Assembly (NCBI GenBank): GCA_019454105.1
Contig: CP075364.1
Span: 933,362-997,361 of the forward strand
Direction: 5' to 3'
Source of the DNA: Fimbriimonadaceae bacterium
GTDB lineage: Bacteria > Armatimonadota > Fimbriimonadia > Fimbriimonadales > Fimbriimonadaceae
Length of the DNA stretch: 64,000 nucleotides
In this document: in pieces, positions 1-7,930 of the stretch
How the letters are laid out: every line of letters begins with the position of its first letter
How positions within the stretch are numbered: position 1 is the first letter of the stretch
The notes under the pieces: generated by a model
The model's input: the letters and a program-made list of their open reading frames with translations, nothing else
Told to the model about the DNA's origin: nothing
Database searches by the model: none
Position numbers and translations under genes: made by a program

Positions 1-1058
1 AGCCTCTCACGCCCATAAGCCAAAAGGTACGTCAAGGCCCGGACCGCCATCAGGAACTGGCCATGGAACGAACTGACCCGACCGACGCTGAGAGGTCTGG
101 CTCGGTCGAACTTCGGGGCCCCGTCCTCGTCCCTCTTGAGCACCGGAGCCGGAAGGAACGGCTCGAGGTGGCTCTTGACACCGATCGCGCCACAACCCGG
201 GCCACCACCGCCATGAGGGGTGCTAAAAGTCTTGTGCAAGTTCAAGTGCATGCAGTCGAAACCGTGATCGCCTGGCCGAGTGGTGCCGACCATCGCGTTC
301 ATATTGGCCCCGTCGCAAAACACCTGGCCACCGGCCGCGTGGACCATTTCGCAGATTTTCGCGATGCTCCGTTCGAAAAGCCCCAAAGTCGATGGGTTCG
401 TGACCATGAAGGCGGCAACGCTGTCGTCCAGGGCCCGTTCGAGCGCCTCCAGGTCGCAGTCTCCTTGCGCGTCGGTCGGGATCGTTCGAACCTCGTAGCC
501 GCATCGGGCCGCGCTCGCTGGGTTGGTGCCGTGTGCCGAGTCGGGCACGAGAACCACGCGCCGGGAATCGCCCTGTCCCCGGCTCTCATGATAGGCCTTG
601 ACAAGCATCAGGCAAGTGAGCTCCCCGTGCGCCCCTGCGACCGGTTGCATCGAGATCTCGTCGAACCCAGTGATCTCCTTCAAGAAGTCGTGCACCCCGG
701 CGATGACCTCCAGGGCTCCCGGCACGGTGGACTCCGGTTGCAGCGGATGCAGCATGGCGAACCCGCTCAGCCCTGCGGTCCGCTCATTGATCTTCGGGTT
801 GTACTTCATCGTGCAGGAGCCGAGCGGATAGAAGCCGGTCTCGATCCCATAGTTCAGGTGGCTCAGGTTCGTGAAGTGACGAAGCAGCTCCAGCTCGCTC
901 ACTTCGGGCCATTCGACCGCCGTCCTCTGACGCCCGACCGCTGACGCGAGATCCACTTCTGGTGTGTCTGCTTCAGGCAGGTTGCAACCGATCCTTCCCT
1001 TCCGGGTCTTCTCGAAGATGAGTCGGGGCTCAGGAACGGACTTCGTGCGGCTCGCCAT
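1..1058 (-). CDS. gcvPB: Glycine dehydrogenase (decarboxylating) subunit 2, truncated by window edge
   Basis: C-terminal-half subunit of the two-subunit P-protein of the glycine cleavage system. It decarboxylates glycine on PLP and passes the aminomethyl group to lipoyl-GcvH in the cytoplasm. The frame is open from ATG 1058 to the window edge (352 codons seen). The family usually has about 480-520 residues, so the C-terminal part lies outside the window. The run F-Y-P-L-G-S-C-T-M-K-Y-N-P and the PLP-lysine context H-L-N-L-H-K-T-F-S (Lys about residue 276) followed by a glycine-rich stretch are diagnostic. A -10-like TAAACT ends 11 bases before the ATG. The partner gcvPA and gcvH lie downstream in the window on the same strand but are separated by a plus-strand gene; gcvT is not in the window. 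Confidence 0.95.
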   Translation of the reverse strand, partial: MASRTKSVPEPRLIFEKTRKGRIGCNLPEADTPEVDLASAVGRQRTAVEWPEVSELELLRHFTNLSHLNYGIETGFYPLGSCTMKYNPKINERTAGLSGFAMLHPLQPESTVPGALEVIAGVHDFLKEITGFDEISMQPVAGAHGELTCLMLVKAYHESRGQGDSRRVVLVPDSAHGTNPASAARCGYEVRTIPTDAQGDCDLEALERALDDSVAAFMVTNPSTLGLFERSIAKICEMVHAAGGQVFCDGANMNAMVGTTRPGDHGFDCMHLNLHKTFSTPHGGGGPGCGAIGVKSHLEPFLPAPVLKRDEDGAPKFDRARPLSVGRVSSFHGQFLMAVRALTYLLAYGRER

Positions 1059-1069
1059 AAAGACGACTT

Positions 1070-1075
1070 AGTTTA
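1070..1075 (-). promoter_or_regulatory. -10-like element of gcvPB
   Basis: TAAACT on the minus strand, 11 bases before the gcvPB ATG. This implies a leader of only a few bases. No clear -35. Confidence 0.4.
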
Positions 1076-1149
1076 CCGACCGTCGGGCTGGGTCGTCTCG
1101 TGACCTGGCCACCTGTCCTGGGCCAGCCACAGGCCAAAGAAGTCAAGGG

Positions 1150-1155
1150 TAGAGT
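1150..1155 (+). promoter_or_regulatory. -10-like element of the cytochrome/PQQ dehydrogenase gene
   Basis: TAGAGT, 7 bases before the GTG at 1163. It supports that GTG rather than an upstream in-frame start. Confidence 0.4.
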
Positions 1156-1162
1156 TCACCCT

Positions 1163-2680
1163 GTGCCGAACCTGATCCCGACCTCCCTTGCGGGCGCTTT
1201 CCTTTTGACTGTGGCTCTCAGCCCTTCAAGCTGCGTTCCAACGCAGGCCGAGGATCAGCCCAACCCGGCGGCGAGCGGGATTCTTGAGCCACACCCCACC
1301 GGCGGCAAAGAACCCAAGGTCTGGTCCATCGCCCAGACCTCGCCTGGCGCCACCCGACTCTGGGCGGAAAACTGCGCGTCGTGCCATGGTCAGGACGGAG
1401 GCGGCGGTGGGGCTCGCACACTCCTGACCCGTGAGCTCTTCCATCAGGATCTTGACCGTAGGTTCTTTGATGCGACAAAGAACGGTGATCCCGAGACGGG
1501 CATGCCGGCCTTCGGCGAGACCCTCGCCGACAACCAGATCTGGGCCCTCGTCGTCCATATTCGCGAGCTCCAGGGAAGGGCCTTGGCCCGCCAGGGAGAG
1601 GGCGTGGCTCGAGACGGGCTGCATCGAGGCAAGCGCGCCACCTTTCGGATCGAAGACGTCGTGACCTCTGGCTTGCGCACCCCATGGGGCGTAGCCTGGC
1701 TCTCAGACGGCCGGATGCTGGTCACGAACCGAGAGGGCTACCTGCTCCTCGTCGATCAAGGGCGATCGGTGAAAGTAGAGGGTATCCCACCGACCGCGGA
1801 CGTAGGCCAGGGCGGGCTCATGGCTGTCACCGTCCACCCGCAGGCGGCTCAGAACGGTTGGGTCTATTTGGCCCTCAACGACCGGCATCCCGACGGCCGC
1901 CGCTCCATCACCAAGATCGTCCGTGGAAAGGTAACGGTCGATGGCGATCAGGCCAAATGGAAGGACAACCAGACGATCTGGCAAGCTCCAGAAGACACTT
2001 ACGGCTCCGGCCCGCTCCACTTTGGCTCCCGGATCGTTTTTGACGGCAAAGGCCACATCTTCTTCTGCATCGGCGAACGCGGAAACGGCAACCTCGCCCA
2101 AGACCTCAGCAAGCCCAACGGCAAGGTCTTCCGGCTCAAGGACGACGGCAAGGTGCCCGAGGACAATCCGTTCGTCGGACGCGAAGGGGCGATCCCAGCC
2201 GTCTGGTCGTTTGGGCACCGGAACCCGCAGGGCATGGCTTTCGGCGCGGACGGCAGACTCTGGATCACCGAGCACGGGCCCCGAGGCGGCGACGAGCTGA
2301 ACGAGATCGTCAAGGGGGCCAACTATGGTTGGCCGGTCGTGTCCTTCGGCATCGACTATAGTGACGCGCCGTTCCGGGTGCCCTGGCCCTCGGAAGACGC
2401 CGGGTTCACCATGCCGGTCTACCGCTGGATCCCGAGCACTGGGGTCTGCGGCCTCGCGACGGCCAAGAGTCGCCAGTTCCCGGGTTGGGAAGGCGACCTG
2501 CTCGCTGGCGGACTCGCGGGCCAGTGTGTGGACAGAATCCGGGTCAGAGACGGGAAGTTCGTCGAAGTCGAGCGGGTGATGTCGGGTCTCGGTCGAGTGC
2601 GCGACGTCGCCCTCGGCCCGGACGGCCTCGTCTACGTCGTCCTCAACACACCGGACAAGGTCGTGCGGCTGGTTCCGTGA
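1163..2680 (+). CDS. Secreted cytochrome c fused to a PQQ-type glucose/sorbosone dehydrogenase domain
   Basis: Predicted periplasmic quinoprotein dehydrogenase of 505 residues. A hydrophobic export segment (about residues 8-22) is followed by a cysteine that could be lipidated, although the lipobox is poor. A small cytochrome c domain comes next, with one haem site C-A-S-C-H at about residues 71-75. From about residue 165 to the end is a six-bladed glucose/sorbosone dehydrogenase propeller (G-L-R-T-P-W-G-V-A-W-L near its start, F-G-H-R-N-P-Q-G-M later). The natural substrate cannot be read from sequence; sugars are typical for the family, with electrons passed through the haem. GTG 1163 was chosen because TAGAGT lies 7 bases upstream; an in-frame start also exists at 1100. 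It sits between gcvPB and gcvPA on the opposite strand. Confidence 0.85.
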   Translation: MPNLIPTSLAGAFLLTVALSPSSCVPTQAEDQPNPAASGILEPHPTGGKEPKVWSIAQTSPGATRLWAENCASCHGQDGGGGGARTLLTRELFHQDLDRRFFDATKNGDPETGMPAFGETLADNQIWALVVHIRELQGRALARQGEGVARDGLHRGKRATFRIEDVVTSGLRTPWGVAWLSDGRMLVTNREGYLLLVDQGRSVKVEGIPPTADVGQGGLMAVTVHPQAAQNGWVYLALNDRHPDGRRSITKIVRGKVTVDGDQAKWKDNQTIWQAPEDTYGSGPLHFGSRIVFDGKGHIFFCIGERGNGNLAQDLSKPNGKVFRLKDDGKVPEDNPFVGREGAIPAVWSFGHRNPQGMAFGADGRLWITEHGPRGGDELNEIVKGANYGWPVVSFGIDYSDAPFRVPWPSEDAGFTMPVYRWIPSTGVCGLATAKSRQFPGWEGDLLAGGLAGQCVDRIRVRDGKFVEVERVMSGLGRVRDVALGPDGLVYVVLNTPDKVVRLVP

Positions 2681-2750
2681 AGGCTCCCTTCCGCGAGGGT
2701 CAACGCGAGCCCGAGTGACCTCTTGATCGAACAGGCGCGCTGAGCCCCCG

Positions 2751-4079
2751 TCACAAGACCGACTTCAGGGCCCGGGCGAATCCGTCGATCTGCTCCTTGG
2801 TCCGCACCTCGGTGACGGCCACAAGCAGGTCGTTCTCCATGCCCGGATAGTGCTCGCCCAACGGTAGGCCCGCCAGGAAGCCCCTCTCCAGAAGCTCGTT
2901 ACGAACCTCTCCCGCGTTCCGGGGCAAGGAGAGCACGAACTCCCCGAACACCCTGCCCGGGAACTTGAGTCGCCCCCCCGACTCGGTGAGCCGACCGATC
3001 GCGTATTGCGTGTTCCGGATCGTGGACTCGGCCACTCGCCGGATGCCGTTCTTCCCCACCGCCGCCATGTAGACGGTCGCGGCGAGGGCCATCAGGGCCT
3101 CGTTCGTGCAGATGTTCGAGGTCGCCTTCTCCCGTCGAATGTCCTGTTCCCGCGTCCGGAGGGTCATGGTGAACCCGCTCCGGCCCTGGGCGTCCTGGGT
3201 GCGCCCCACGATCCTGCCCGGGATCTGGCGGACGAACTCCTTCTTGCAGGCGAAGAGCCCCAGGAGCGGGCCGCCATAGCCCATCGGGATGCCAAGGGGC
3301 TGGCCCTCACCGGTGACGACGTCCGCGTCGAACTCGCCGGGCGGCGGTAGCATCCCGCACGCGGTCGGGTCGGCGGAGACGATGAACATAGCCCCAGCCT
3401 TCCGGGCCGCATGCTTGGCTTGCTCCAGATCCTCGATGACGCCAAAGAAGTTCGGATACTGAATCAAAACACACGCCACGTCAGAATCAACGGCGGAACA
3501 ATCCACCGTCTCACCTTCGCGGGTGGGAAGCTCTCTCACAGTGACGCCCAGCGACCAGCAGTAGGTCTCCAGAACCTGCCTGTAGTGCGGGTGGACGGCC
3601 TGGCTTACCGCCACCACGGTCCTCTTGGTGATTCCGGTCGCCATCACCGCCGCCTCGGCCAGGGCCGTCGCACCGTCGTACATGCTCGCGTTGGCCAGAT
3701 CCATCCCATAGAGCTCCGCCACCATGGTTTGAAACTCGTAGATGGTTTGGAGGTACCCCTGACTCAGCTCGGGCTGGTAAGGCGTATAGGCGGTCAGGAA
3801 CTCGCCCCGGCTAACGACGGCACCGACGCTGGCAGGTACATAGCGGTCATAGACCCCGGCCCCAAGAAAGCAAACCACTTTGGTCGCGTCCCGGTTTTTG
3901 TCGGCGAGCCCTTTGAGGTGTTCGAACAACTGCCGCTCGTCCATCGCCCGCGGAACGTCCAGCGGCCCATTGAGCCGGAGCTCCTCTGGGATCTCGCAGA
4001 AAAGATCGTCGATCGAGTCCGCCCCGATCTTGGCGAGCATCTCGCGGACGTCTTCTTCGGTGTGGGGAGTGTAGGGCAT
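2751..4079 (-). CDS. gcvPA: Glycine dehydrogenase (decarboxylating) subunit 1
   Basis: N-terminal-half subunit of the split P-protein, 442 residues, close to the usual 440-450. The start M-P-Y-T-P-H-T-E-E-D-V-R-E-M-L and the internal Y-T-P-Y-Q-P-E-L-S-Q-G and M-Y-D-G-A-T-A motifs are typical of GcvPA. It pairs with GcvPB to decarboxylate glycine and load the lipoyl arm of GcvH. It lies 101 bases downstream of gcvH on the same strand, but a hairpin and a TAGAAT element between them suggest its own transcript. The next gene downstream is convergent, so gcvPB is not in the same operon. Confidence 0.96.
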   Translation of the reverse strand: MPYTPHTEEDVREMLAKIGADSIDDLFCEIPEELRLNGPLDVPRAMDERQLFEHLKGLADKNRDATKVVCFLGAGVYDRYVPASVGAVVSRGEFLTAYTPYQPELSQGYLQTIYEFQTMVAELYGMDLANASMYDGATALAEAAVMATGITKRTVVAVSQAVHPHYRQVLETYCWSLGVTVRELPTREGETVDCSAVDSDVACVLIQYPNFFGVIEDLEQAKHAARKAGAMFIVSADPTACGMLPPPGEFDADVVTGEGQPLGIPMGYGGPLLGLFACKKEFVRQIPGRIVGRTQDAQGRSGFTMTLRTREQDIRREKATSNICTNEALMALAATVYMAAVGKNGIRRVAESTIRNTQYAIGRLTESGGRLKFPGRVFGEFVLSLPRNAGEVRNELLERGFLAGLPLGEHYPGMENDLLVAVTEVRTKEQIDGFARALKSVL

Positions 4080-4103
4080 GCCTTTTGATGGGCCTCTGAC
4101 CCG

Positions 4104-4109
4104 ATTCTA
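4104..4109 (-). promoter_or_regulatory. -10-like element of gcvPA
   Basis: TAGAAT on the minus strand with 24 bases to the gcvPA ATG. It lies just after the gcvH terminator-like hairpin, so gcvPA would have a short leader of about 17 bases. Confidence 0.4.
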
Positions 4110-4118
4110 TCGAACAAA

Positions 4119-4145
4119 GGCCCCCCGCGTCAGCCGCAGGGGGCC
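4119..4145 (-). terminator. Terminator-like hairpin after gcvH
   Basis: Seven-base GC stem (GGCCCCC with GGGGGCC) with a 13-base loop. On the minus strand it is followed by TTTGTT. It lies about 36 bases after the gcvH stop and before the gcvPA promoter. Confidence 0.6.
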
Positions 4146-4180
4146 GATCAGCCTGGGGCCAGTGCACAGGCAGCTTTGGG

Positions 4181-4552
4181 CTAGCCGAGCAAGGCTTGAT
4201 AGCCCTCGGCGTCCAGCAGGCCCTCGGGAGGCCCTGCGACCTTGACTTTCACAAGCCAGCCGGAGCCGTACGGGTCGGCGTTCACCAACTCGCTCTGGGC
4301 CCCGAGAGCCTCGTTGGCCTCGATCACCTCGCCCGCGACAGGCGAATAGATGTCGGAAACCGTCTTGACGCTCTCGACCGAGCCGAAGGTGTCCCCCGCC
4401 TGCAGGGCCCGCCCCGGGGTCGGCAGATCGACAAAAACGATGTCGCCAAGCTCGGACTGGGCATGGTCGGTGATCCCGATGGTGGCGGTGTCACCCTCCA
4501 GGCGCACCCACTCATGGCTTTTCGTGTAATGAAGGTCGGACGGAACGTTCAC
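4181..4552 (-). CDS. gcvH: Glycine cleavage system H protein
   Basis: Lipoyl carrier protein of the glycine cleavage system, 123 residues against about 125-130 for the family. It carries the aminomethyl intermediate from GcvP to GcvT. The opening L-H-Y-T-K-S-H-E-W-V and the lipoylation site S-V-E-S-V-K-T-V-S-D (Lys63) are diagnostic. GTG 4552 was chosen: the open frame runs much further upstream, but that stretch does not resemble GcvH and overlaps the divergent gene. The leader upstream contains a small hairpin (4591-4609) and pairing C- and G-tracts. Confidence 0.95.
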   Translation of the reverse strand: MNVPSDLHYTKSHEWVRLEGDTATIGITDHAQSELGDIVFVDLPTPGRALQAGDTFGSVESVKTVSDIYSPVAGEVIEANEALGAQSELVNADPYGSGWLVKVKVAGPPEGLLDAEGYQALLG

Positions 4553-4590
4553 GGAGCCAGTTTTACCTGCAGAAGCCAAGCGTCTCCAGG

Positions 4591-4609
4591 TGGAGTCGAA
4601 CCCACTCCA
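4591..4609 (-). other. tRNA T-arm-like hairpin in the gcvH leader
   Basis: On the minus strand, a 6-base stem (TGGAGT with ACTCCA) closes a 7-base loop, GGGTTCG. It lies about 39 bases upstream of the gcvH GTG. No matching acceptor or anticodon arms were found, so it is not called a tRNA. Confidence 0.4.
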
Positions 4610-4657
4610 ACAACGAAACCATTCCTCGCCCCCCATATTCGAGTTGAAAGGGGGAGG

Positions 4658-4663
4658 TAGAAT
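4658..4663 (+). promoter_or_regulatory. -10-like element of the interrupted gene at 4673
   Basis: TAGAAT, 9 bases before ATG 4673, in a locally AT-rich stretch. It marks 4673 as the likely original start. Confidence 0.45.
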
Positions 4664-4672
4664 AGTATTAAA

Positions 4673-5203
4673 ATGATCAATACACTTTTTACACTCATCG
4701 CCCTCAACGCAGGCACCGGCGAATGGCAACGAGAATTTTAGTTGACTGACTTCCCGAAGGAGTCGCATCACGTTCGAACCGACAACAACTACGGATCGAC
4801 GCCAAAAGTCGTCGAGGGATACGACGGCGCAGCCACACAGGAGATTCAGTGTGAAGGTTCCGCCGTGCAACTCAATTGGCATCAGAGGGTCGAGCTCCTC
4901 TACGGTCCGCTCCAAGTGACGGTAACCTATTCCTACCAGCCCAACTTCACGGTTCCCCCAACCAAAGGGCGCGTTCATACCGTGGAGTGGGAGGGAGACT
5001 TCTTTGGTGAAGTGTGGCTACGGAACGGCGCACAGGTTCAGCTGACCGGAGATCCCGAAAGTGACTGGGCTATTCTGGAGGGCCTTGTCAGCGGCGAGAA
5101 CATGGCGGCTAGAGGCGACAGGATCTGGCGGGGAGTGAACAAAATCAAGCTGGTGGATCTCGCACAACCGCCTTCTCCTGGTGGAGGCCATGAACCGAAC
5201 TAA
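4673..5203 (+). pseudogene. Unrecognised gene with an in-frame TAG after codon 22
   Basis: From ATG 4673 the frame encodes a hydrophobic start (M-I-N-T-L-F-T-L-I-A-L-N-A) and meets TAG at 4739-4741. It then continues in the same frame for 153 further codons to 5203. A TAGAAT element 9 bases upstream supports the 4673 start. The part after the stop can also be read from TTG 4742, but no ribosome site precedes it. No family is recognised; the sequence is rich in aromatic and beta-type residues. Options are a pseudogene, read-through, a sequencing error, or a separate gene starting at 4742. It overlaps the next gene by 14 bases. Confidence 0.5.
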
Positions 5204-6242
5204 GTGGGCTTGTGCTTTGGGCTTCTGCATGCTGTTGGTGCTGAGCCCCTTGCTCACAGCACAGACGGCACCTCTTGCCCACTCACCCGAGGGTTCACGG
5301 AACCGGAGCGTGTTGCTCGCCACCTCGGAATCCGAGATCTCTGAATGGAACAAGGTCTGCGCAGAAGCAGAGGGCTCGGAGGACAAGAGATGGGAAAAGC
5401 TGGGGACTGTCTATGACCTGGGCGACGGCGTGGTAGGCGTCGTCGCTCGGAGCGTCTTCGATCCGGGCGCGCTTTCCCGCCGCGCGACCGTCCTGGGTGA
5501 CCTCGCCGGCCGTATCCGCAAGACGCGCAAGGCCCACACCCTCGAGGAACTTGGCCCAGAAACCGGGCAGGCAGTTCGCGACTTGATCCTCTCTGGCTCG
5601 ACCCCCCAAGCTATCGCGGCCATGAGCAGGAAGGAGACGGAGATCGGCTTTCAGCTCACTGTGCAGTACATCCTGGACGTACCTGGCTATGGGACATTGA
5701 CTGTCGACGCAGATCCTAAGGGCCTCGAGCCCCGAGTTGCCGCTGTGACCAAGACAGCGATCGATCAAGCCATTCAAAGTGAAGGGCCGACTCTCCTCGA
5801 CACCCATTGGTCTTGGCGCCCGCACGCTCGCCTTCACTTTCACCGCACCGGAGACCTTGAGAACCAGTTCCGTCTGGCGGCTCGCCTCTTTGAAGTTCTT
5901 GAGCCAGAAGCAGCCAAGAGTCGTCAAGAGGTCCTTTCGAGCGCGACGGCACTGAATGAGGCACTCAGGACAGCCACCGGCCTCGACATCCGGGGAGGCA
6001 CAACGGAAATCCCGGCTTCCGACCTCTCGGCCGACGCGCGGACACTCCTGCTCGAAAGGCTCAGAACCCTGCAAACGAGCACAGGGTTTCCGCCTGGAAA
6101 GGCCCTGCCTCCTGGCCTAAGCGCCAACGAGGTTTTGTCGCGGGCAACAGTTCGAAGCATCCGAGTGCGGCCCTCACTGATCGTTGAAACCGAGTTTCAA
6201 GGCAATCGCGAGCGGTTCGTCCGCGAACTTTCCTTCCATTGA
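5190..6242 (+). CDS. Secreted protein of unknown function
   Basis: Product of 350 residues with a clear signal peptide (R-T-K-W then a leucine-rich core ending near A-Q-T-A). The mature part is mixed alpha/beta with no motif I recognise. ATG 5190 was preferred over GTG 5181 because a signal peptide starts directly there; a GGAGG lies very close upstream. The start overlaps the end of the interrupted gene before it, so the two probably form one transcript. The gene ends 49 bases before carB2. The function is unknown. Confidence 0.7.
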   Translation: MNRTKWACALGFCMLLVLSPLLTAQTAPLAHSPEGSRNRSVLLATSESEISEWNKVCAEAEGSEDKRWEKLGTVYDLGDGVVGVVARSVFDPGALSRRATVLGDLAGRIRKTRKAHTLEELGPETGQAVRDLILSGSTPQAIAAMSRKETEIGFQLTVQYILDVPGYGTLTVDADPKGLEPRVAAVTKTAIDQAIQSEGPTLLDTHWSWRPHARLHFHRTGDLENQFRLAARLFEVLEPEAAKSRQEVLSSATALNEALRTATGLDIRGGTTEIPASDLSADARTLLLERLRTLQTSTGFPPGKALPPGLSANEVLSRATVRSIRVRPSLIVETEFQGNRERFVRELSFH

Positions 6243-6274
6243 CCTGGCTTTCGCAAGCAGACCCGAAAAGCAGG

Positions 6275-6280
6275 CATACT
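6275..6280 (+). promoter_or_regulatory. -10-like element of carB2
   Basis: CATACT, 11 bases before ATG 6292. It supports 6292 rather than the in-frame start at 6184 inside the previous gene. Confidence 0.4.
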
Positions 6281-6291
6281 CGGGCCGACCG

Positions 6292-7926
6292 ATGAAGCCC
6301 ACCGTCGTCGTCCTTGGATCCGGCCCCATCCGGATCGGCCAGGGGATCGAGTTCGATTACTCCTGCGTCCACTGTGTTTGGGCCCTCCAAGAGCTGGGAT
6401 ACCGCGCGGTCATCGTCAACAACAACCCGGAGACGGTCAGCACCGACTTCGACACGGCCGACGCCCTCTACTTCGAGCCCGTCACCCTTCACGATGTGGC
6501 AGCAGTCGTCCGCCACGAGAGGGCAGAAGGCGTCGTCGTCCAGTTCGGCGGCCAAACCGCCATCAATCTGGCCCAGCCCCTTGAGCAGGCCGGAATCCGA
6601 GTGCTCGGAACATCGCCGCGGTCGATCGCCATGGCCGAGGACCGGGGCCAGTTCGACCGGATTCTGGCCGACCTCGGCGTCCGGCGACCTCCTGGGGCCG
6701 CCGTCAACAGCCTGGATGACGGCCTCCGAGCCGCCGACCGGATCGGGTACCCGGTTTTGGTCCGTCCCAGTTTCGTGCTCGGAGGGCGGGCCATGGAGAT
6801 CGTTCGCGACTCCTCGTCGTTCGCCGAGTTCTACCGTGAGGCTGAATCGGCCAGCCCCGGGCAGCCGGTGCTCGTGGACAGTTACCTGGCCGGCACCGAG
6901 GCCGAGATCGACGTGGTCAGCGACGGGGAGGACACCCTTGTCCCAGGCTTGATGGAGCACATCGAGCGGGCCGGAGTCCACAGCGGCGACTCGATGGCCG
7001 TCTACCCGCCGATCGGACTGAACCCCGAAGTCCAGTGGGAAATGGTCGAGACAGGACGCCTGATTGCCCGGGAGCTCAAGGTGAAGGGCCTCATGAACAT
7101 TCAGTTCGCGGTGGTGGACGGACAAGTCTATGTGATCGAAGTCAACCCCCGGGCCAGCCGCACGGTGCCTTACTTGAGCAAGGTGACCGGCGTCCCGATG
7201 GTGCAGCTCGCCACCCGGGCCATGGTCGGGCGCTCCCTGGCCCAAGAAGGCTATGGATCGGGCCTTTGGGCTCGTCACGAGGGCCAAAGCCGCGTCATCG
7301 GGAGACAGGAGTTCTTGGCCCTGGGAGAACCCATTTCTCCCGTCTACGCGGTCAAAGCTCCTGTGTTCTCGTTCCAAAAACTGGGCAAAGTCGATCCGGC
7401 ACTTGGGCCGGAGATGAAGTCGACCGGCGAAGTGCTCGGCATTGACCGAACCTTCGAAGGAGCCCTCTACAAGGCCCTGGTGGCCTCGGGCGTGACCTTT
7501 AGGAGCCGAGGTCAGGTCATTCTCACCGTCGCTGAGGGCGATAAGGCCCATGCCGTGGGTATCGGAAAGCTGCTCGTCGACCAGGGCTACAGCATCGGGG
7601 CGACCCAAGGCACGCACGACGTGCTCTCGCGGTCCGGGATCCCGAGCGAACCGCTCAAGAAGATCCAAGAAGGGTCGCCGAACCTGCTGGACAGACTCAT
7701 GGCGGGTCAAGTGAGCCTGATGGTCAACACTCCCGGGCCTGCCGGTCAAGAGACGGAGCACGCCCAAAGGATCCGTCGGGCCTGCATCGAGACCGGGGTC
7801 GCCTGTGTCACCAATATCGACACGGCCACAGCCCTGGTCAGAGCCTTGACCCTATACGCCTCACCCCTGGAGGCTTCTTGCATGACCCTCGGCGAGTACC
7901 TGGCGACCCCACAAAAGGTAAATTGA
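6292..7926 (+). CDS. carB2: Carbamoyl-phosphate synthase large chain, stand-alone C-terminal half
   Basis: Product of 544 residues, half the usual CarB length of about 1070, aligned with its second half. The N-terminal part (about 1-395) is the ATP-grasp synthetase domain that phosphorylates carbamate. It shows L-G-S-G-P-I-R-I-G-Q-G-I-E-F-D-Y, N-N-N-P-E-T-V-S-T-D and E-V-N-P-R-A-S-R-T. Residues from about 405 to the end form the MGS-like allosteric domain. ATG 6292 fits the domain start and the CATACT element; no N-terminal half lies upstream. Split carB genes are known in some archaea and in Aquifex. The missing half (carB1) must be elsewhere for carbamoyl phosphate to be made for arginine and pyrimidines. 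The next gene follows after 4 bases. Confidence 0.93.
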   Translation: MKPTVVVLGSGPIRIGQGIEFDYSCVHCVWALQELGYRAVIVNNNPETVSTDFDTADALYFEPVTLHDVAAVVRHERAEGVVVQFGGQTAINLAQPLEQAGIRVLGTSPRSIAMAEDRGQFDRILADLGVRRPPGAAVNSLDDGLRAADRIGYPVLVRPSFVLGGRAMEIVRDSSSFAEFYREAESASPGQPVLVDSYLAGTEAEIDVVSDGEDTLVPGLMEHIERAGVHSGDSMAVYPPIGLNPEVQWEMVETGRLIARELKVKGLMNIQFAVVDGQVYVIEVNPRASRTVPYLSKVTGVPMVQLATRAMVGRSLAQEGYGSGLWARHEGQSRVIGRQEFLALGEPISPVYAVKAPVFSFQKLGKVDPALGPEMKSTGEVLGIDRTFEGALYKALVASGVTFRSRGQVILTVAEGDKAHAVGIGKLLVDQGYSIGATQGTHDVLSRSGIPSEPLKKIQEGSPNLLDRLMAGQVSLMVNTPGPAGQETEHAQRIRRACIETGVACVTNIDTATALVRALTLYASPLEASCMTLGEYLATPQKVN

Positions 7927-7930
7927 CCGC

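Noticed and set aside
890-960. Possible frameshift in gcvPB near codon 45
   Set aside because: My first reading dropped bases; re-reading the reverse complement gives one continuous frame through P-E-V-S-E-L-E-L-L-R.
4553-4660. Glycine riboswitch upstream of gcvH
   Set aside because: The leader pairs C- and G-tracts but none of the conserved glycine-aptamer core sequences were seen.
4561-4680. tRNA or tmRNA gene (T-loop-like GGGTTCGACTCC and a GGTTTCG stretch)
   Set aside because: No acceptor stem pairs with the 3' part, no anticodon arm, and gcvH coding sequence begins too soon for a tmRNA. Kept only as a hairpin.
6061-7767. 568-codon minus-strand frame opposite carB2
   Set aside because: Shadow frame of high-GC coding sequence; no family motifs, while carB2 on the plus strand is unmistakable.
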